Notes: generated from the letters alone by a model not told the origin. A stretch of DNA of 64,000 nucleotides from Zopfochytrium polystomum (GCA_025765615.1 JAIVFJ010000214.1:1-64000), one strand, 5' to 3'; positions 44,101 to 56,995 are shown, counted from the first letter of the stretch. A program made the numbers and translations.

Positions 44101-46798
44101 CTGCCCGAGGCGGACGACGACTTTTTCGCGCTGGGAGGGAGCTCGTTGAAGGCCGGGTTCGTTGTCGCCAGAATACGGTGAGTCCGGGAACCCTGTTCTG
44201 TTTTGCACTTGCTATATGTGTTTGAAAAAACGGATCGCTTGCTGATCTGCGATACCCGAACACCAACACAGCAAAACGTTCGGAGCAAGCTTGCCCTCGA
44301 TGGCCATATTCAGTTTCCGCACGCCCCGCGCCTTGCTGGCAGAAGTGCATCGCGTCACCGGCGGATCTCAGAGGTCTGACTCACCGACGGAGACGCTCGG
44401 AAGGCCGGAAGCGGAACAAGAGAACGTCCACGTCGCCTCCAAGTCTCCCGTCGGAATCCTCGCCCTGATCGTGCAGCTCCTCCCGCTCGTCGTCATCCGG
44501 CCGCTCCGCACGTGCGCCACGTGGTTGTCGTTCGCGTACGTGTTGACTCTGGTGGACCGCGCCGCGCGGAAATGGAACGAAGAGGCCGAGGACATTGCAC
44601 TGCAAGGGCCGGTGCTCCGCTGCGGCATGCTCATTGTCGCGTTGACGATCACCGTCACGGTGCTCTGGGTCGTGCTGCCGTTCATCCCGATACTTTCGAA
44701 ATGGATCATCATCGGGCGGTACCGAGCGGGGCGGTTCCCGCTGTGGGGAACGTACTACCTCCGCTGGTGGCTCGTGGACCAGATCTATTACGTGTTTGGC
44801 CGCGGGTTCTTTGGAGTGAACGCGACCATGCTGCGGCTTCACGCGCGCTTGATGGGCGCCCACATTGGCGTGAACGTGCAGATCAACAGCTCGACCAAGC
44901 TGGGCGAATTCGACCTCATCACCATCGAAGACGGGTGCGCTCTGGACGCGACCCGCGTGCGACCTTTCACCATGGAGACGGGCTACATGGTGCTGAAACC
45001 GATCGTGATCGCAAGGGACTGTGTCCTGAACGCCAAGTGCGTGGTCGCACCGGGCCACCGCGTCCCGAGCGGAACCGTTCTCCCGCCGCTGAGCTCTTCG
45101 TACGAGATCCAGGACGCGCACGACGAGTTTGCGCCGTACTGCCGCGCGACGCAGCCGGCGCCGCACTTTCTCGCAAAGGCCTTCGTCGGGTTCCCGATCG
45201 TCGCGCTGGTGACGTTCTTCTCGTACCTCCCGTGGCTGGGCGTGATCTACCGCATGGCGTCGATGCCGTTCGACTACGGCGACCTGAACCTGAGCATCAT
45301 GGGCCACATCATCGTGTACTTTGCCGCCGACTTCCGCGTCGCTTACCACATGCTCGCCATGGCGGTCAAGCACACCGTCTCGCCGTTCTTGAAGCTCTTT
45401 GCCGCGATCCTCGTCAAGCGGTACGTGGTGGGCAAGTTCCAGCCGGGACCGTGCGCGTCCGCCGGGGGCCCGCCGCCGCAGCAGGAGCAATCCGTCCTGA
45501 TCAAGCGGTGGATCATGGACCAGCTCCTCGGCGACGGCGACCTGTGCGGGGTGTACCACCTCGTGGGGCGGCACTACGGGATCATCAGCGTGATCTACCG
45601 ACTCCTCGGCGCCAAGGTGGGCAAGCGGATCTACTGGCCGGGCACGCCGATGAAGATTTACGAGCACGACCTGCTGGAGGTCGGCGACGACGTGGTGTTT
45701 GGGTCGCGGTCGGACTTTATCTTTACGAGCGCGGAGGGGTCGCGGCGCATCGAGGTGCAGTCGGGTGCGATGGTGGCGGACCGGTGCGTGCTGCTCGGCG
45801 GCGCGGTCGTGGGCCGCAACGCGGTGCTGGGCAGCGGCAGCCTGGCGCGGGCCAACACGACGTACCCGGACGGGTCGGTGTGGCTCGGGTCGCAGGGCGG
45901 CGGGGCGGTGCTGTGGACGGAGGGGACGGCGGAGGAGGCGGCCGCGGACACGCTCAAGCCGTTCGGTCGGGCGTTCTACCAGCGCAAGGCCAGTTTCTTC
46001 GTGTACCCGCTGTGGGCGGTGGTGGTGTACAACGTTTTCCTCCAAGCGATGGCCGCGATGCTGCGCACGACCCCGGCCGTCGTCGGTGTGATTGTCGCCG
46101 CGTACGAGTACCGCGTGGCGTTTTACCGCTGGTTCCAATCCGACCGGACCGCGCCGATCCCGGACCCGACGGGGCTCGCGGTCGTGTTCTTTGTCGGGTC
46201 GGTGATGGCGGCGTTCCTCGGGATCACGGTCTTCACGACCGCCTTGGACGTTACAGCGAAATGGGCGCTGTTTGGGCGGCGCAAGGACGGCGGGCACGAC
46301 TGGGACAAGTCGTCGTACTGCCAGCGGTGGCAGGTGTACCTGTCGCTGCTGGAGATGCGGATCGCGCCGCTGCAGCTGGTGCGCGGGAGCATCTACCTGG
46401 TGCTGTATTTCCGGGCGCTCGGGTGCCGGATCGGGAAGCGGGTGTGCCTGTACCCGACGGGGAGCGACCCGATGATGACGGAGCCGGACCTGGTGCGGCT
46501 GGGCGACGACGTGTGCGTCGACGTGGCCAGCGTCGTCGCGCACATCAACAGCAAGGGGCTGTTTTCGTTGAACCCGATGACGGTCGGGGCGCGCAGCGTC
46601 TTGCGGGCCGAGTCCCGCGTTCTGTCGGGCGCGCAGGTCGAGTCGGACGCGACGCTGCTGGAGCACACGCTCATTGTCAGTGGAGACGTTGTGGACAGAG
46701 GCGCCACGATGCAAGGGTGGCCGGCCAACGAGTTTGACCACGCGACGGTGGACGCTTCCAGGCGCTCACCCGAGTTGAAGCAGGCGAAAGTGTTCTAG
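41147..46798 (+). CDS. AMP-dependent ligase + carrier protein + three beta-helix domains, Pls-like membrane synthetase
   Basis: Exons 41147-42881, 42981-43377, 43533-44177 and 44272-46798 give 1767 residues with matching phases. A membrane span lies at residues 36-59. The ANL adenylation domain shows LRTSGTSGKKK (ATP loop, ~387), PSYGMTECMPIA, DTGDLGYLDEDGYLFITGR and INRGGEIISPVEIE. A carrier domain has FFALGGSSLKAG, with the phosphopantetheine Ser near 911. The C-terminal ~830 residues alternate membrane spans with three hexapeptide (LbH) domains starting near MGAHIG, LGAKVG and LGCRIG. This is the layout of the NRPS terminal domain known from epsilon-poly-lysine synthetase, including fungal relatives. 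The A domain looks more like an acyl-CoA synthetase than a typical amino-acid A domain, so the substrate is open. It has a TATA box and a leader intron. Confidence 0.8.
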
Positions 46799-47269
46799 TG
46801 AGCACAAGCGTCAATATTTACCATTTTTCGGGGTGTCGTTTTCGTTGTTTTTGAGATCGTAACGTTTCACGCGTGCAATCAAGCAATTTTTTTTTTCTTT
46901 CTTTCCTTGTTGTTGTTTAGGCTTATTTCACAGTCACCGCTTTAACATTTGGGCCGTTTTCTTATTTTCCAAATCGTATTCATCAATTAATTCTTATTCT
47001 TCGGTTCGTGTACATCTTATCAATAAAAGAGAGGGAAAGACTTTGAATTGACTGAGAGAGAAGACTGACAGAGAGAGTGAGAGAGAGAGAGATACAGAAA
47101 CAGAGAGAGAGAGAGAGAGACCGAGAGAGACAGAGAAGTTGCCGAAAACCGAAATGAAAGTGTCTTCCTGTGATGACAGATTTTGCCCCCCGCAAAATGT
47201 TGCTCTGCTGTCAACACCCGTTGAAAACAAACCCAAAAAAAAATTGGGCGGAGGAAAAAAAAAAAAAAG

Positions 47270-47304
<35 letters not shown>

Positions 47305-48560
47305 GAAAGAAAAAAAAAACACTTTCCGAGGCTGTTGAAATTCAATTCCCCGGCCCCAGACAGCGATGGTTGTATCTTGCGATGGAACGTGTGGAGGGAG
47401 ATGGTCAGGTGACAAGGCGAGTCTGCTATCAACTTTTCTTCTTCTTCGTTCATACTGGATAATTGCTCGGGGGTGAATGTTCCAACACGAGCTCATCAGC
47501 TATTTATAGGGTTAAGGCTTTCCTTATTTTTCCTCAATTTGTTTGTTTCTTCTTCGTCTTCTTTTTTTTTCTATTTCTCTCTTTCTTTATTTTTTCCCCC
47601 TCTGTTCCTCTCTCTCTCTCTCTCTCCATCTCTCTGTCGCTGCCGGTCGTCGTTTTTTCAATCGAATAACTCCGCCGAAGAATGCCGGCGCGCGCGTGGT
47701 ACAACCAGCACGTGCAAAAGGAGCGGGGGGTACGACGGACCGTTATGTATGTATACTGTTTAACGTCTATTTTTGTCCCCTTGTTTCGGAAAACCCGCGT
47801 CAAAGGGAGGGCGAGAGAGAGAGGGCGAGAGAGACAGAGAGAGAGAACAAACCCGAAAGGAGGGTGGGACAGAGGGAGAGAAAAGATGTAACCAATGATG
47901 CGGGTTCGTTCGCGAAGAACTTTTTGGGAAAAAAGCGATGATGAATGCGGGGAGTAGGGGTAATGGGGAAAGCGAAAAAGATAAGAAGAGAGTAGCAACG
48001 ACACGATAGCACACACACACAAACTCGCCGGACGCCCTCACCCCCCTGAGACCGGAAAAAAAAAAAAAAAAATACCACAACAACGAAAACGAAGGAACTC
48101 GAATACGCCCAGAATACGTACGATGGATGAAAAATGAAGGGCGTTTGGAAACGGCGGACGTGGAGGAAGGAGGAGGGAACCCCCGCCAACATGAAGGGAA
48201 GGAAAAAAAAAGGAAACGGGCGCTTTATCAAAAAAAACCGCAAGCGAATATACCCACATGGGAAAAAAGGAAAAAAGTGAAACGAAAAATGGCACGAGTT
48301 AAGAAGAATGAGAGAGAGAGAGAGATAGAGAGACAGAGAGGACAACAAACAAATCTTGATCGTGAGAGACAGAGAGAGAGAGTGTGAGAGAGAGGAGGGA
48401 GGGAGAGAGAGAGAAGGGGAAACTTGACGGGTAAGGGAGAAGCGGACACGGGGCATTGACGATACCCAAAACCCAAACTAGAAAAACCACAAAAAAAAAC
48501 AAAAAAAAAACAAAAAAAAAAAACAGCACAACAAGACACGACGACCGCACCCACATACTT
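46799..48560. other. intergenic, GA/CT-rich
   Basis: Purine-rich tracts (47064-47125, 47255-47320, 47800-47845, 48310-48420) and A runs dominate. Open frames follow the low-complexity tracts and are not credible genes. Confidence 0.6.
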
Positions 48561-49257
48561 TCACGCGCCATACGCCGGCGGCCCACCACCACCACCCCTC
48601 GCCAGCGACGACGAAGCGGCCGACACCGCGGTCGCAGCCGCCGAATACGCCGACGCGGGCATAAGCTCAGCCTGTCTAAGCGATTCGACGAGCAAATACA
48701 CGCGTCTGCGGACGTCAAAGTTCCTGACGCCCAACTCGGTGCGGAGCGACTCTGGCTCGACGCGGAGCATGTGGAGGACGGAGCCGTCAAAGGTGGGGTC
48801 GGTGAGGACGGCCATGACGTCCGGGTGGACGTTGCGGTCGCGGGCCCAGTCGACGACTTGGGCGTGGGTCCAGTGGATGACGGGCCCGTTGGCGCCGAGG
48901 TGGGAGAGGTCGATGGAGAGGAGGGACGGCGGGGATGTTGCTGTGTTTGTTTTTGTTGTAGTTTGTTTTTGTTTTTTGTTGTTTTTTTTTTGTTTTTTGA
49001 AATTTTCATCGTCAACGACCCACCATCCACACAAAAAGATCGAAAAGTCGACACACTCACGATGGACGGCCGAGTCGGAAATGTTGACTTCCTCCTTGCT
49101 GTCCGTCTTCGACGTCGGCATCGTCGCCGTCGGCGGCGGCTGCCGCAGGCCCGTCGAGGACGACGACGCGCGATGCTGATCCCGCACCGCGAGCGAATTG
49201 ACTTGGCCTTTAGTGGGGAGGACAAAAGGGCGTAAGCGCTTCCACGTTAAAAATCAA

Positions 49258-49299
<42 letters not shown>

Positions 49300-52072
49300 G
49301 TGGACACCGACGAAACGTACCCGCAAACCCAAACAGCGACGGCTTCTCCCCACGCTCGAACCGCACCGCCGCGTCACCGCCACCACCACCACCGCCGCCC
49401 CTTCGCTCCAGCGTCCCGAGGGGCGGCGGCGGCGTCGACGGTGGCGGCGCGTCCAAGCGGACCGCCGACGGCGGGACCCGCGGCGGGGGCGCGGGCGACA
49501 CGTACGCTTCCGGAGACAGCGCTCCCGCCGCTCCCACCGCGGCGGCGGTGGTAGTGTTTTGACGCGACAGGCTGTCGCCCGTGGCCCAGCTGCGCGATCC
49601 GGGTGACACGGGGGACGCGAGGTCGGTCGCCGTGAGGCCGCGGGTGACGCTACTGGCGGCGGTGACCCCGCCGCCCCCGCCCCCGCCACCGCGGCCAAAG
49701 ATGCCGCCGCCGCCGGAGTAGCTGTAGCTGCTGCTGCTGGCCGCGCTACCGCTGCTCGTGCTCGTCCCGCGTGCGCGGCTCACCGCCCCACCGCCGCTGC
49801 CGCCGCTGCCGTCGTTCGAGCTGGATGGCGGGTACCGGTGGTGGTGATGGACGGCGGCGGCGGCGGCGCCATTGTTTGGCAATATGCCCGAGGCGCTGCT
49901 GTCCGGTCGCGGGCTGCTTGCAATGTCGGACGACGACGAGTAGCCGGAGAAGGACGACAGCGTCGGGTGGCGGGGGAGGGTGGCGGCGGCTGCGGTGGCG
50001 GCGGAGGCGTACGTCGAAGCGGCGCCTGCTGCTGGGTCGCCGTGGTGGTGGTGGACGAGCTTGGTCGTGGAGATGTGGGAGGTGCGCCACACGGAGGGGA
50101 GGGAGGACGCGCCGCGGAAGGAGAAGCGGTCGCGGCTTTTGCGGCGGACGACGAGGACCGCGGCGATCGCGATGACGACCACGACGAGGGCTCCGGCGAC
50201 GCCAATGATCACTGGAGGAGGTAGATAAGTGGGCCGCAAAAAACGACATCAGTGCAACATCCTCCCACCACCACAACCACACACACACACACACACACAC
50301 ACACCAGGAGTAGACAGAGCACTCGAACTGTTCGTCGACTCGGACAGCGAAGGCGACTGGGTCGACACCCCAATGGGAACGGTGACAGTCACGATTTTCC
50401 CGTCAGAAGTCGACAGGACGGTGGTGCTCGACGTCACGACCGTTGGCGGCGTCGAGTTTGGCAAACCAGACGCCCCGTTGCCGCCAGCGCCAGAGGAGCC
50501 GGCGACGGTGCTGCCCCCGGCTGTCGGTGGTGGCGTCGTCGCGCCGTTGCCGGGGTCGGCAGGGTCGGTGGGATCGTCGGGAGTGCCGATTGTTGCTTCT
50601 CCTGGCAGAGTGGAGACTACGGACGACGCAAGGAATAGAGCTGGGGTTTTGGGAATGAAGGTGTTTTGGGTCAGCAAGATTTTAGACAGCCAGGTTCTCA
50701 ACGAAGATTTTTGGCTTTGGCATTCATCCCACAGCGGACAAAAAAGAAGTCGCATGTCCTCACCACAGTCGCTTTTCGAACGCTGTCCGTCGAGGCCGTC
50801 GAAGCAGTTTCCCGTCAAATTGCTTTATATAAAAATTATGTTCGTTAGAAAGCGATGCCCGTGCCGCCACAGGAAAGAGGGGCAGAACGGGTCACATACA
50901 CGACAGCGCCCGGCGGGACATTTGGCGGGGAGCCCGAAAAGTAGTTGTAGGACAAGTCCCTGTGGGGGGTGAATGCCAAAAACGTTTCCTAGGTTAGTTC
51001 AAAGTCGCGACTCCCCAGCAAACGAAAAAGAGACAATACGCACAGATAATTTAAAGATAGCAGGTTGGTGAAGTCGGGCAGTTGCCCCGACAGATGATTC
51101 AAACTCAAATCTCTGAAAGAAGCAGGAAGGTGGTGCCGTGAGTGAGGAGCCGCAGAAACAAGACGGCGATTTCCGCAACATCGCGTTACACACGTACATT
51201 CGAAGCATTTTGTCCAACTTGTTTATGCTGCTGGGAACGGAACCCGCGATTGAATTTTTCCGGAGAAGCCTGGGCAGACGCGACGACGCAGGGGTTTGGA
51301 CGGAAAGCCAAGAGTCAGCGAGGATGCGTGGGGGAGTTCAGCCTCCAAAGGCCACCACGACGACGACGACGAAGACTTACAGTTGCTGCAGCTGCAAGCA
51401 GTTGGAAAAGTCAGGGAGGGATCCGGTGAGGTGGTTACCCATAAAGCCACTTGTGCGTTTCGTGGTGAGAGGGGTGTTCCAAATTTTGGGGGAAAAGGGC
51501 GATCATGTTACAAACGAAGCCAACAACACAGGCAAACTTTTGAAGAAGAAGAGAAGCGGCAACCCCAAAACGTACAGCGCAATCATGCCTGTCCGGCACA
51601 GAAACGACGGAAAGTCGCCGCCGAGGTCGTCGTTGCCCATGTGGCTGTGAGGGCAGTGGCGAGGGATGGTGGGAGGGAGGGAGGAAGGGAGGGAGGAAGG
51701 GCAAGGACAGAATCGTGTGGTTTTTAGTGCAACGCCATCGACGCATAGATAACACTCACAGGCGTGTCAATTTTGGCAGCTGCGCGAGAGCGGCTGGCAC
51801 GGTGCCGCCAATTTGGTTTCCGGCAATGTTTCTGTGGAATGTCACAAACGAAGCACCAGTGAAGAAACGAAATTAGGAAGCAAGATTGCTGGGAGGAATC
51901 GTTCGGTTTCGCGCCTGCGCTCGAGTGTGGGTGGGGGGTTGGTAGGCAGGGGGCACACTCACAGGGCGAGGACATTGCCGCCGTTGCAGTTTGTGAGTTG
52001 GATTCCAGCGACGCAGCAGTTGTCCGCCGTGATAACCCCGCCAAACAGCGAGATGAGCAGCTGGCAGTCGGA
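48561..52072 (-). CDS. LRR receptor-like protein with TM and cytosolic SAM domain (first exon unresolved)
   Basis: Exons, right to left: 52072-51963, 51831-51760, 51644-51576, 51449-51381, 51269-51198, 51112-51044, 50959-50900, 50822-50764, 50640-50305, 50211-49321, 49207-49061, 48940-48561; 777 residues. An N-terminal cap (DCQLLISLFGG...NCC) leads to plant-type leucine-rich repeats such as LNIAGNQIGGTVPAAL and LSLNHLSGQLPDF, essentially one repeat per exon with phase-2 introns. A Ser/Thr/Pro-rich stalk follows, then a membrane span (IIGVAGALVVVVIAIAAVLV), a long low-complexity cytosolic region and a SAM domain (WTHAQVVDWARDRNVHP to VYLLVESLRQAEL). It should be a surface receptor or adhesion protein that signals or oligomerises through SAM. 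No kinase is present. The exon with the signal peptide lies beyond the (GT)n tract and could not be fixed. Confidence 0.83.
50279..50304. repeat. (AC)n microsatellite at a splice donor
   Basis: On the minus strand this (GT)n run begins exactly at the predicted donor of the stalk exon (CTCCTG|GTGTGT). Confidence 0.8.
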
Positions 52073-52086
52073 CTGGGGGTAGGAAG

Positions 52087-52088
<2 letters not shown>

Positions 52089-52124
<36 letters not shown>
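52089..52124. repeat. (GT)n microsatellite
   Basis: About 18 GT units just upstream (minus strand) of the acceptor of the LRR-cap exon. Confidence 0.95.
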
Positions 52125-52127
<3 letters not shown>

Positions 52128-52672
52128 GTTAGAATCTGGTTCGCATGCATGAGTGTGTGTGTTTGTGTGTGTATGCGCATGCGCAGACAGAGGAGGGATA
52201 GAGCCAAGATGTGTATATCATCATCTCGTAACCATCATCATCGCCTGCGGAAGTTAGGGAAAGGTGAAGAAGAAGGGGCAGGTAGGGATCGCGCGACACT
52301 TGCCGACGACGACGCCATGTATGCGGGGTGCAGTGTTTGCTCTCGCTTGCTTGCTTGCTTGCTCGCTGGCTGGCGGGCTTGTTTGGGGAGGGAGACAAGG
52401 AAGGGAGAGGAGGGAAGCGCCCTCTCTGCTCTCTACTGGCCTGGGAGGGGGGGCTGGCTGCAGAAGGCGATTGATGGATGATGATGAATGGATGGATGGA
52501 TGGATGGATGGATAATGGTTTCTTTGCCCGCTCGATCGCCCGCTCGCTCGCTCAGGCTCTTCTTGCCGCTGCTGGCTGGCTGGCTGCCGTTTAACTGTCG
52601 GCTCGGTGGTGGGGGGGTGGTGCGCTGCTCCCGGCGGGCGGTTGTCTGCCGGTTGTCTGCCGGTTGGTTGCT
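52125..52672. other. probable 5' region of the LRR gene
   Basis: Contains a GGAT-type tetranucleotide run (52485-52512) and TGCT-rich repeats. The missing first exon of the LRR gene may lie here or further right. Confidence 0.35.
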
Positions 52673-52723
52673 TGATTGATTGATTGATTGATTGATTGAT
52701 AGATGGGCTGGGTGTTCGGCCAG

Positions 52724-52820
<97 letters not shown>

Positions 52821-52838
52821 GAGAGATAGAGAGATAGA
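52673..52838. repeat. (TGAT)n and (GA)n microsatellites
   Basis: TGAT/GATT repeats (52673-52702) followed by a ~110-bp GA tract (52725-52838). Confidence 0.95.
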
Positions 52839-53037
52839 AATGCCCCACCACACATTCACATTCACGCAGACAGATGTGGACAGACAGGCAAGTAGCTTCC
52901 GGCCAAAATATGCAAACCCACCGTGATTGATTGGTGCGCGCGTTTTTTTTCCGGATACAGAGATCGTCCCTTGCCGGTTTGTCTGCCAAAAAGGAACAAA
53001 ACAGAAAGCAAAGTGAAACAGATGTGCGCGGAAAGGG

Positions 53038-53039
<2 letters not shown>

Positions 53040-53070
<31 letters not shown>

Positions 53071-53118
53071 GTCAGACAGACAGACAGTCAGACAGACAGA
53101 CAGACAGGCAGACAGGCA
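53040..53118. repeat. (GACA)n microsatellite
   Basis: About 20 units of GACA with a few GTCA and GGCA interruptions. Confidence 0.95.
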
Positions 53119-54621
53119 GGCGAAGAGAGACAGCTGCGCGGCGAGTCTCTTCGTTATCATAATGTGCAGCAGCCGGCGGCGGACAGAGACAGAAGGGACT
53201 GGCCTACGACTCTAACGGTAACCTGTTTTGTTTGCAGGAGAACCATGACGGGCCGCACCGGAACTCGACGCAAAGCGGGTGGTGACCTGGTCAACTCCAC
53301 TTCGTTGCTGGCTCGTTACCAAAAAATAAAATATAAAAAACTAGGGGATGCCCGTCGACTTGTAAGCAATCCTTGCCAAAAGGAAAAAAAAAAAAAAAAA
53401 AAAAAAGGAAGAAGAGAAAAAATGATCAAAGACAAAGCCTTCAATGGCTATTGGTAGTCCCACACACAGGCAATCTGCCACCAGATTGAAAGGAGAGTGG
53501 CATGCCACAATGACCATTGTGTGGCAGGCCACTTGGAGAGTGACCAACAAAGCTCGAGGTGTTAACCCAGAGCCATTGACACACTGACAGACAAAGAAGG
53601 ACAGAAAGAGAGAGAAGTCGCAGTCTTGCAGCACAGCCACACTGGCAAACCTGAAACCTCAGACAAACTGAGCACTGCCCTGCCCTCACAGCCTTTTGCG
53701 ATAGGAAGACTGACAGCCTGTTGACTGCAGCAGACAGGTGGGCACTGGCTCTGAAGTACTCACAGAACCCAGAGGGAGAAATACAAACAGCCCGTTGACT
53801 TTAGTTCAAACAAAGAGACAGTCATTGATTGATAGATAGACAACAGCCTGTTGACTTTGCCAAATCATTAACTGATATAAACCCTTCACACAACGTTGGA
53901 GACACTGATGCACACTTTGGTCCCTTGAGTAGAGATGCTTTGGAAGGAGACAGCCGGAGGGAGCGTTTTTGAAGAGGTACCCTAAAGTGCCTTCTAAAGC
54001 ACAGACTGCAAAGAGACAGAGAGATAGATATCGAGACACACAGCCCATTGACTGCCACTCCCAGAGACAGGGAGATACACAGACAACCTGTTGACTGCCA
54101 CTCTTATAGACAGACAGCCTGTTGACTTCATTCCTTTTTTAGTTTTAAGAGCATGATTGAAATGCAAAAGAGAGAGAGCGAGAGAGAGAGGTCGGGAGGG
54201 AGGGAGAGGGAGGGAGAGAGAAGCTGGGTTGTTTTTTCAGTCAGGGGGCTCCCCACCCCCCGCTCGATTGATCAAGAGGGACAAAGAGAGAGAAAGAGAG
54301 TCCTCACTTGTTCCAGTTACAGTTGCCTCCTCTTTTTTCCGTCTTTCAGTTGTTTTCTTTTTCCATCAGCTTTGGCAACCTGGCCACCTTGTGGCTCCAT
54401 TTGAGAGACTGGCACTGGCACTGCTTTTCCATCATTGGGTGCACTGTCAATCCTGACACCTTCCCGTCTTATTGTAAAGTTACTTGCAGCTGCCTTGTTG
54501 GATGGGTTGGGACCGCCTCCAATAAGATGGTCTGAGTCACCCCACCCCCAAGTTAGAAAGTAACCAATGACTGCAGAGAGAGGGAGAGACAGAGACAGAG
54601 AGACAGAGGGAATATCTTTTT

Positions 54622-55237
54622 GAGTCAGGGGGCTCCTGCCCCCTGAGCCCCCTGGTGAGGGGGGCTGCCGCCCCCCCTCAACCCCCCTGCTTGAAAAAGA
54701 CAGAGAGAGTGAGAGATTGCAGACAATGTTATTCCTTTTTCATATACAGCCAACATTCAGAGCCAGAAACAGAGAGCGAGACAGACAACCTGTTGATTGC
54801 CTGTTGACTGCCACTCCCAGACTCAGAGACAGGGAGGTGGACAGACAACCTGTTGACTTCCACTCAGATAGACAGACAGCTGGTTGACTTCCTTTTGGAA
54901 TTTTGCCACTGCATTTCAACTGGGCGCCAAAGAAAAAAAATAGTGTTCATGGAGAGGAAGAGATGGAAATGAATACCAAAGGACGTCTGCTGACTGCTGC
55001 TTTGCAGCACCAGAGGCCGTAAAGCTGTCCTTGGGCAAGCAAGTCCACCATTCGAAAATGTACACAGAAAGAAGGGAAAGAGATGGAGAACCTGCTGCTG
55101 CTGCTCCTTGCAGTGACGATGGCCAAAGGTCGTTGTCATCGCCCACCTTGTCGCATTTGTGCAGAGCACAACCACACACTCGCCTTCTCCTTGCCAGGAA
55201 CACAGAGAGGAGGGAGGAAGAGAGAGAGGAGAAGAGT

Positions 55238-55296
<59 letters not shown>

Positions 55297-55364
55297 CAGA
55301 GAGACAGATAGAATGATAGGGAAGGACAGATAGACAGAAGACAAAAAAATTTTCTCTGCCTGAA

Positions 55365-55398
<34 letters not shown>

Positions 55399-55745
55399 AG
55401 GAGAGAGACAGACTGAAAGAGAGATAGACAGATACACAGACAGACAGACAGACAGGCAAAGAGAGAGCAACAGAGACAGACAGACAGAGAGTGGCAAGCG
55501 ACAGAGAGAGAGACAGAGCAAAGAGACAGAGAGACAGACAGCCAAGAGACAATCTGGTAGACAGACAACACATTGAGCTCCTTCCTTTTGGATTTTTCCG
55601 CCGATTCCGCCGATTTTTTCGATTTTCCGCCGAGTTTTGATTGGGCACCAAAGACAAAAAATTAAACCCCCCCCCCCCCCACCCCCCCCTGCTCCACTAA
55701 TTGCAATTAGAAAAATCAGTTTAGCCGCAAATCCTTGTTTTTTTT
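54622..55745 (+). repeat. duplicated unit, copy A (~1.1 kb)
   Basis: Nearly the same as 56996-58105 over its full length, including a non-repetitive core (GTGTTCATGGAGAGGAAGAG ... CGCATTTGTGCAGAGC) of about 300 bp. It differs mainly in GA-tract length. Confidence 0.9.
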
Positions 55746-56995
55746 ATTATATAGACTAGGGGATGCCCGTTGACTTATAAGCAATCCTTCCCAAAAAAAA
55801 AAAGGAGAAAAAAAGAAGATACTGAAGAGTGTGGCAGTCCACAATGAATGCAGTGGCACGCCATGTAGAGGGATGAGGGAAAATTGTTCTCAAGTCAGGG
55901 GGTTGTGGGGGGACTGACGCCGCTCAACCCCCCCACTCAAAAGAGAGAGGTCGCAGCTGATTTGATAACTTGTCCACCAACAGCCCAATAGCCAGAATCA
56001 GAGACATAGAGGATGACAGAAAACCTGTTGACTGCCCGTTGACTGCCACTCCCAGACTCAGAGACAGGGAGGGAGGTAGACAGACAACCCATTGACTTCC
56101 ACTCAGATGGACAGACAGCTTGTTGACTTCCTTCCTTTTTGAATTTCACTGCCACTTTCAGAGAGTGACAAATCCTTGAATAATCGAAACAACAGCCCAG
56201 TTGACTTTGCAAAATTATAAGCAGAAATAGTATTTTAGTTTGGTGGGGGGTGGGGTTCAGCCACATCACGCTTCTCTGTATGGAGGCTCCTGCCCCCTGA
56301 GCCCCCCAGTGGGGGATGCCTTCCCCCTTCAACCCCCCCAGCTTGATAGAGACAGAGAGAGTGAGAGATTGCAGACAATTTTATTCCTTTTCCATCAACA
56401 GCCAACATACAGAGTCAGACAGAGAGCAAGACAGACAACCCATTGACTCCCCTTTGACTGCCAGTCAAAGAGACAGGGAGGGAGGAAGACAGACAACCCA
56501 TTGACTTTCACTCAGATAAACAGACAGCCCGTTGACTTCCTTTTGAATTTTGCCACTCCACAAAGCCTTGTTTTCTTGAGTGTATTGATTTTGCCACTCC
56601 ATTTTGATTAGGCACTATAAAAAAAAACTTTAAAACCCACACTCTCCCCCCTACAAACCCCCTGAGCCCCTGTGAGGGGGCTGATGCCCCTCAACCCCCC
56701 CACTCAAAAGAGAGAGGTCGCAGATGATTTGATAACTTGTCCACCAACAGCTGCCAGTCTCAGACGCAGAGTCAGTGAGGGAGGTAGACGGACAACCCGT
56801 TGACTTCCACTCAGATAAACAGACAGCCCGTTGACTTCCTTTTGAACTTTGCCACGCGTTTCGATTAGGCACTAAAGAAAAAATATTAGACCCACACCGT
56901 CCCCCCTACTCCTCTATTGCAATTAGAAAATGGGTTTACATAGTGGACAGAGAGAGTGTGTGAGTGAGATAGAGAGAGAGGCTGGGTTGTTTTTT

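Noticed and set aside
44381..46741. Very long antisense open frame (786 codons) and a second long plus-frame opposite the ligase gene
   Set aside because: Arg/Ala/His-rich mirror readings of a GC-rich coding exon; the sense frame has clear domains and intact splice phases.
53040..53118. Regularly spaced repeats resembling a CRISPR array
   Set aside because: A simple GACA tandem repeat with no unique spacers, in a eukaryotic context.
52254..53160. Signal-peptide-like open frames upstream of the LRR gene
   Set aside because: Their hydrophobic Ser/Leu/Cys runs are translations of GA and GACA microsatellites; none could be joined confidently to the LRR-cap exon.
53164..53457. Small basic plus-strand frame, superficially histone-tail-like
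   Set aside because: The resemblance is limited to a few residues (TGTRRKAGG) and the frame runs into an A tract.
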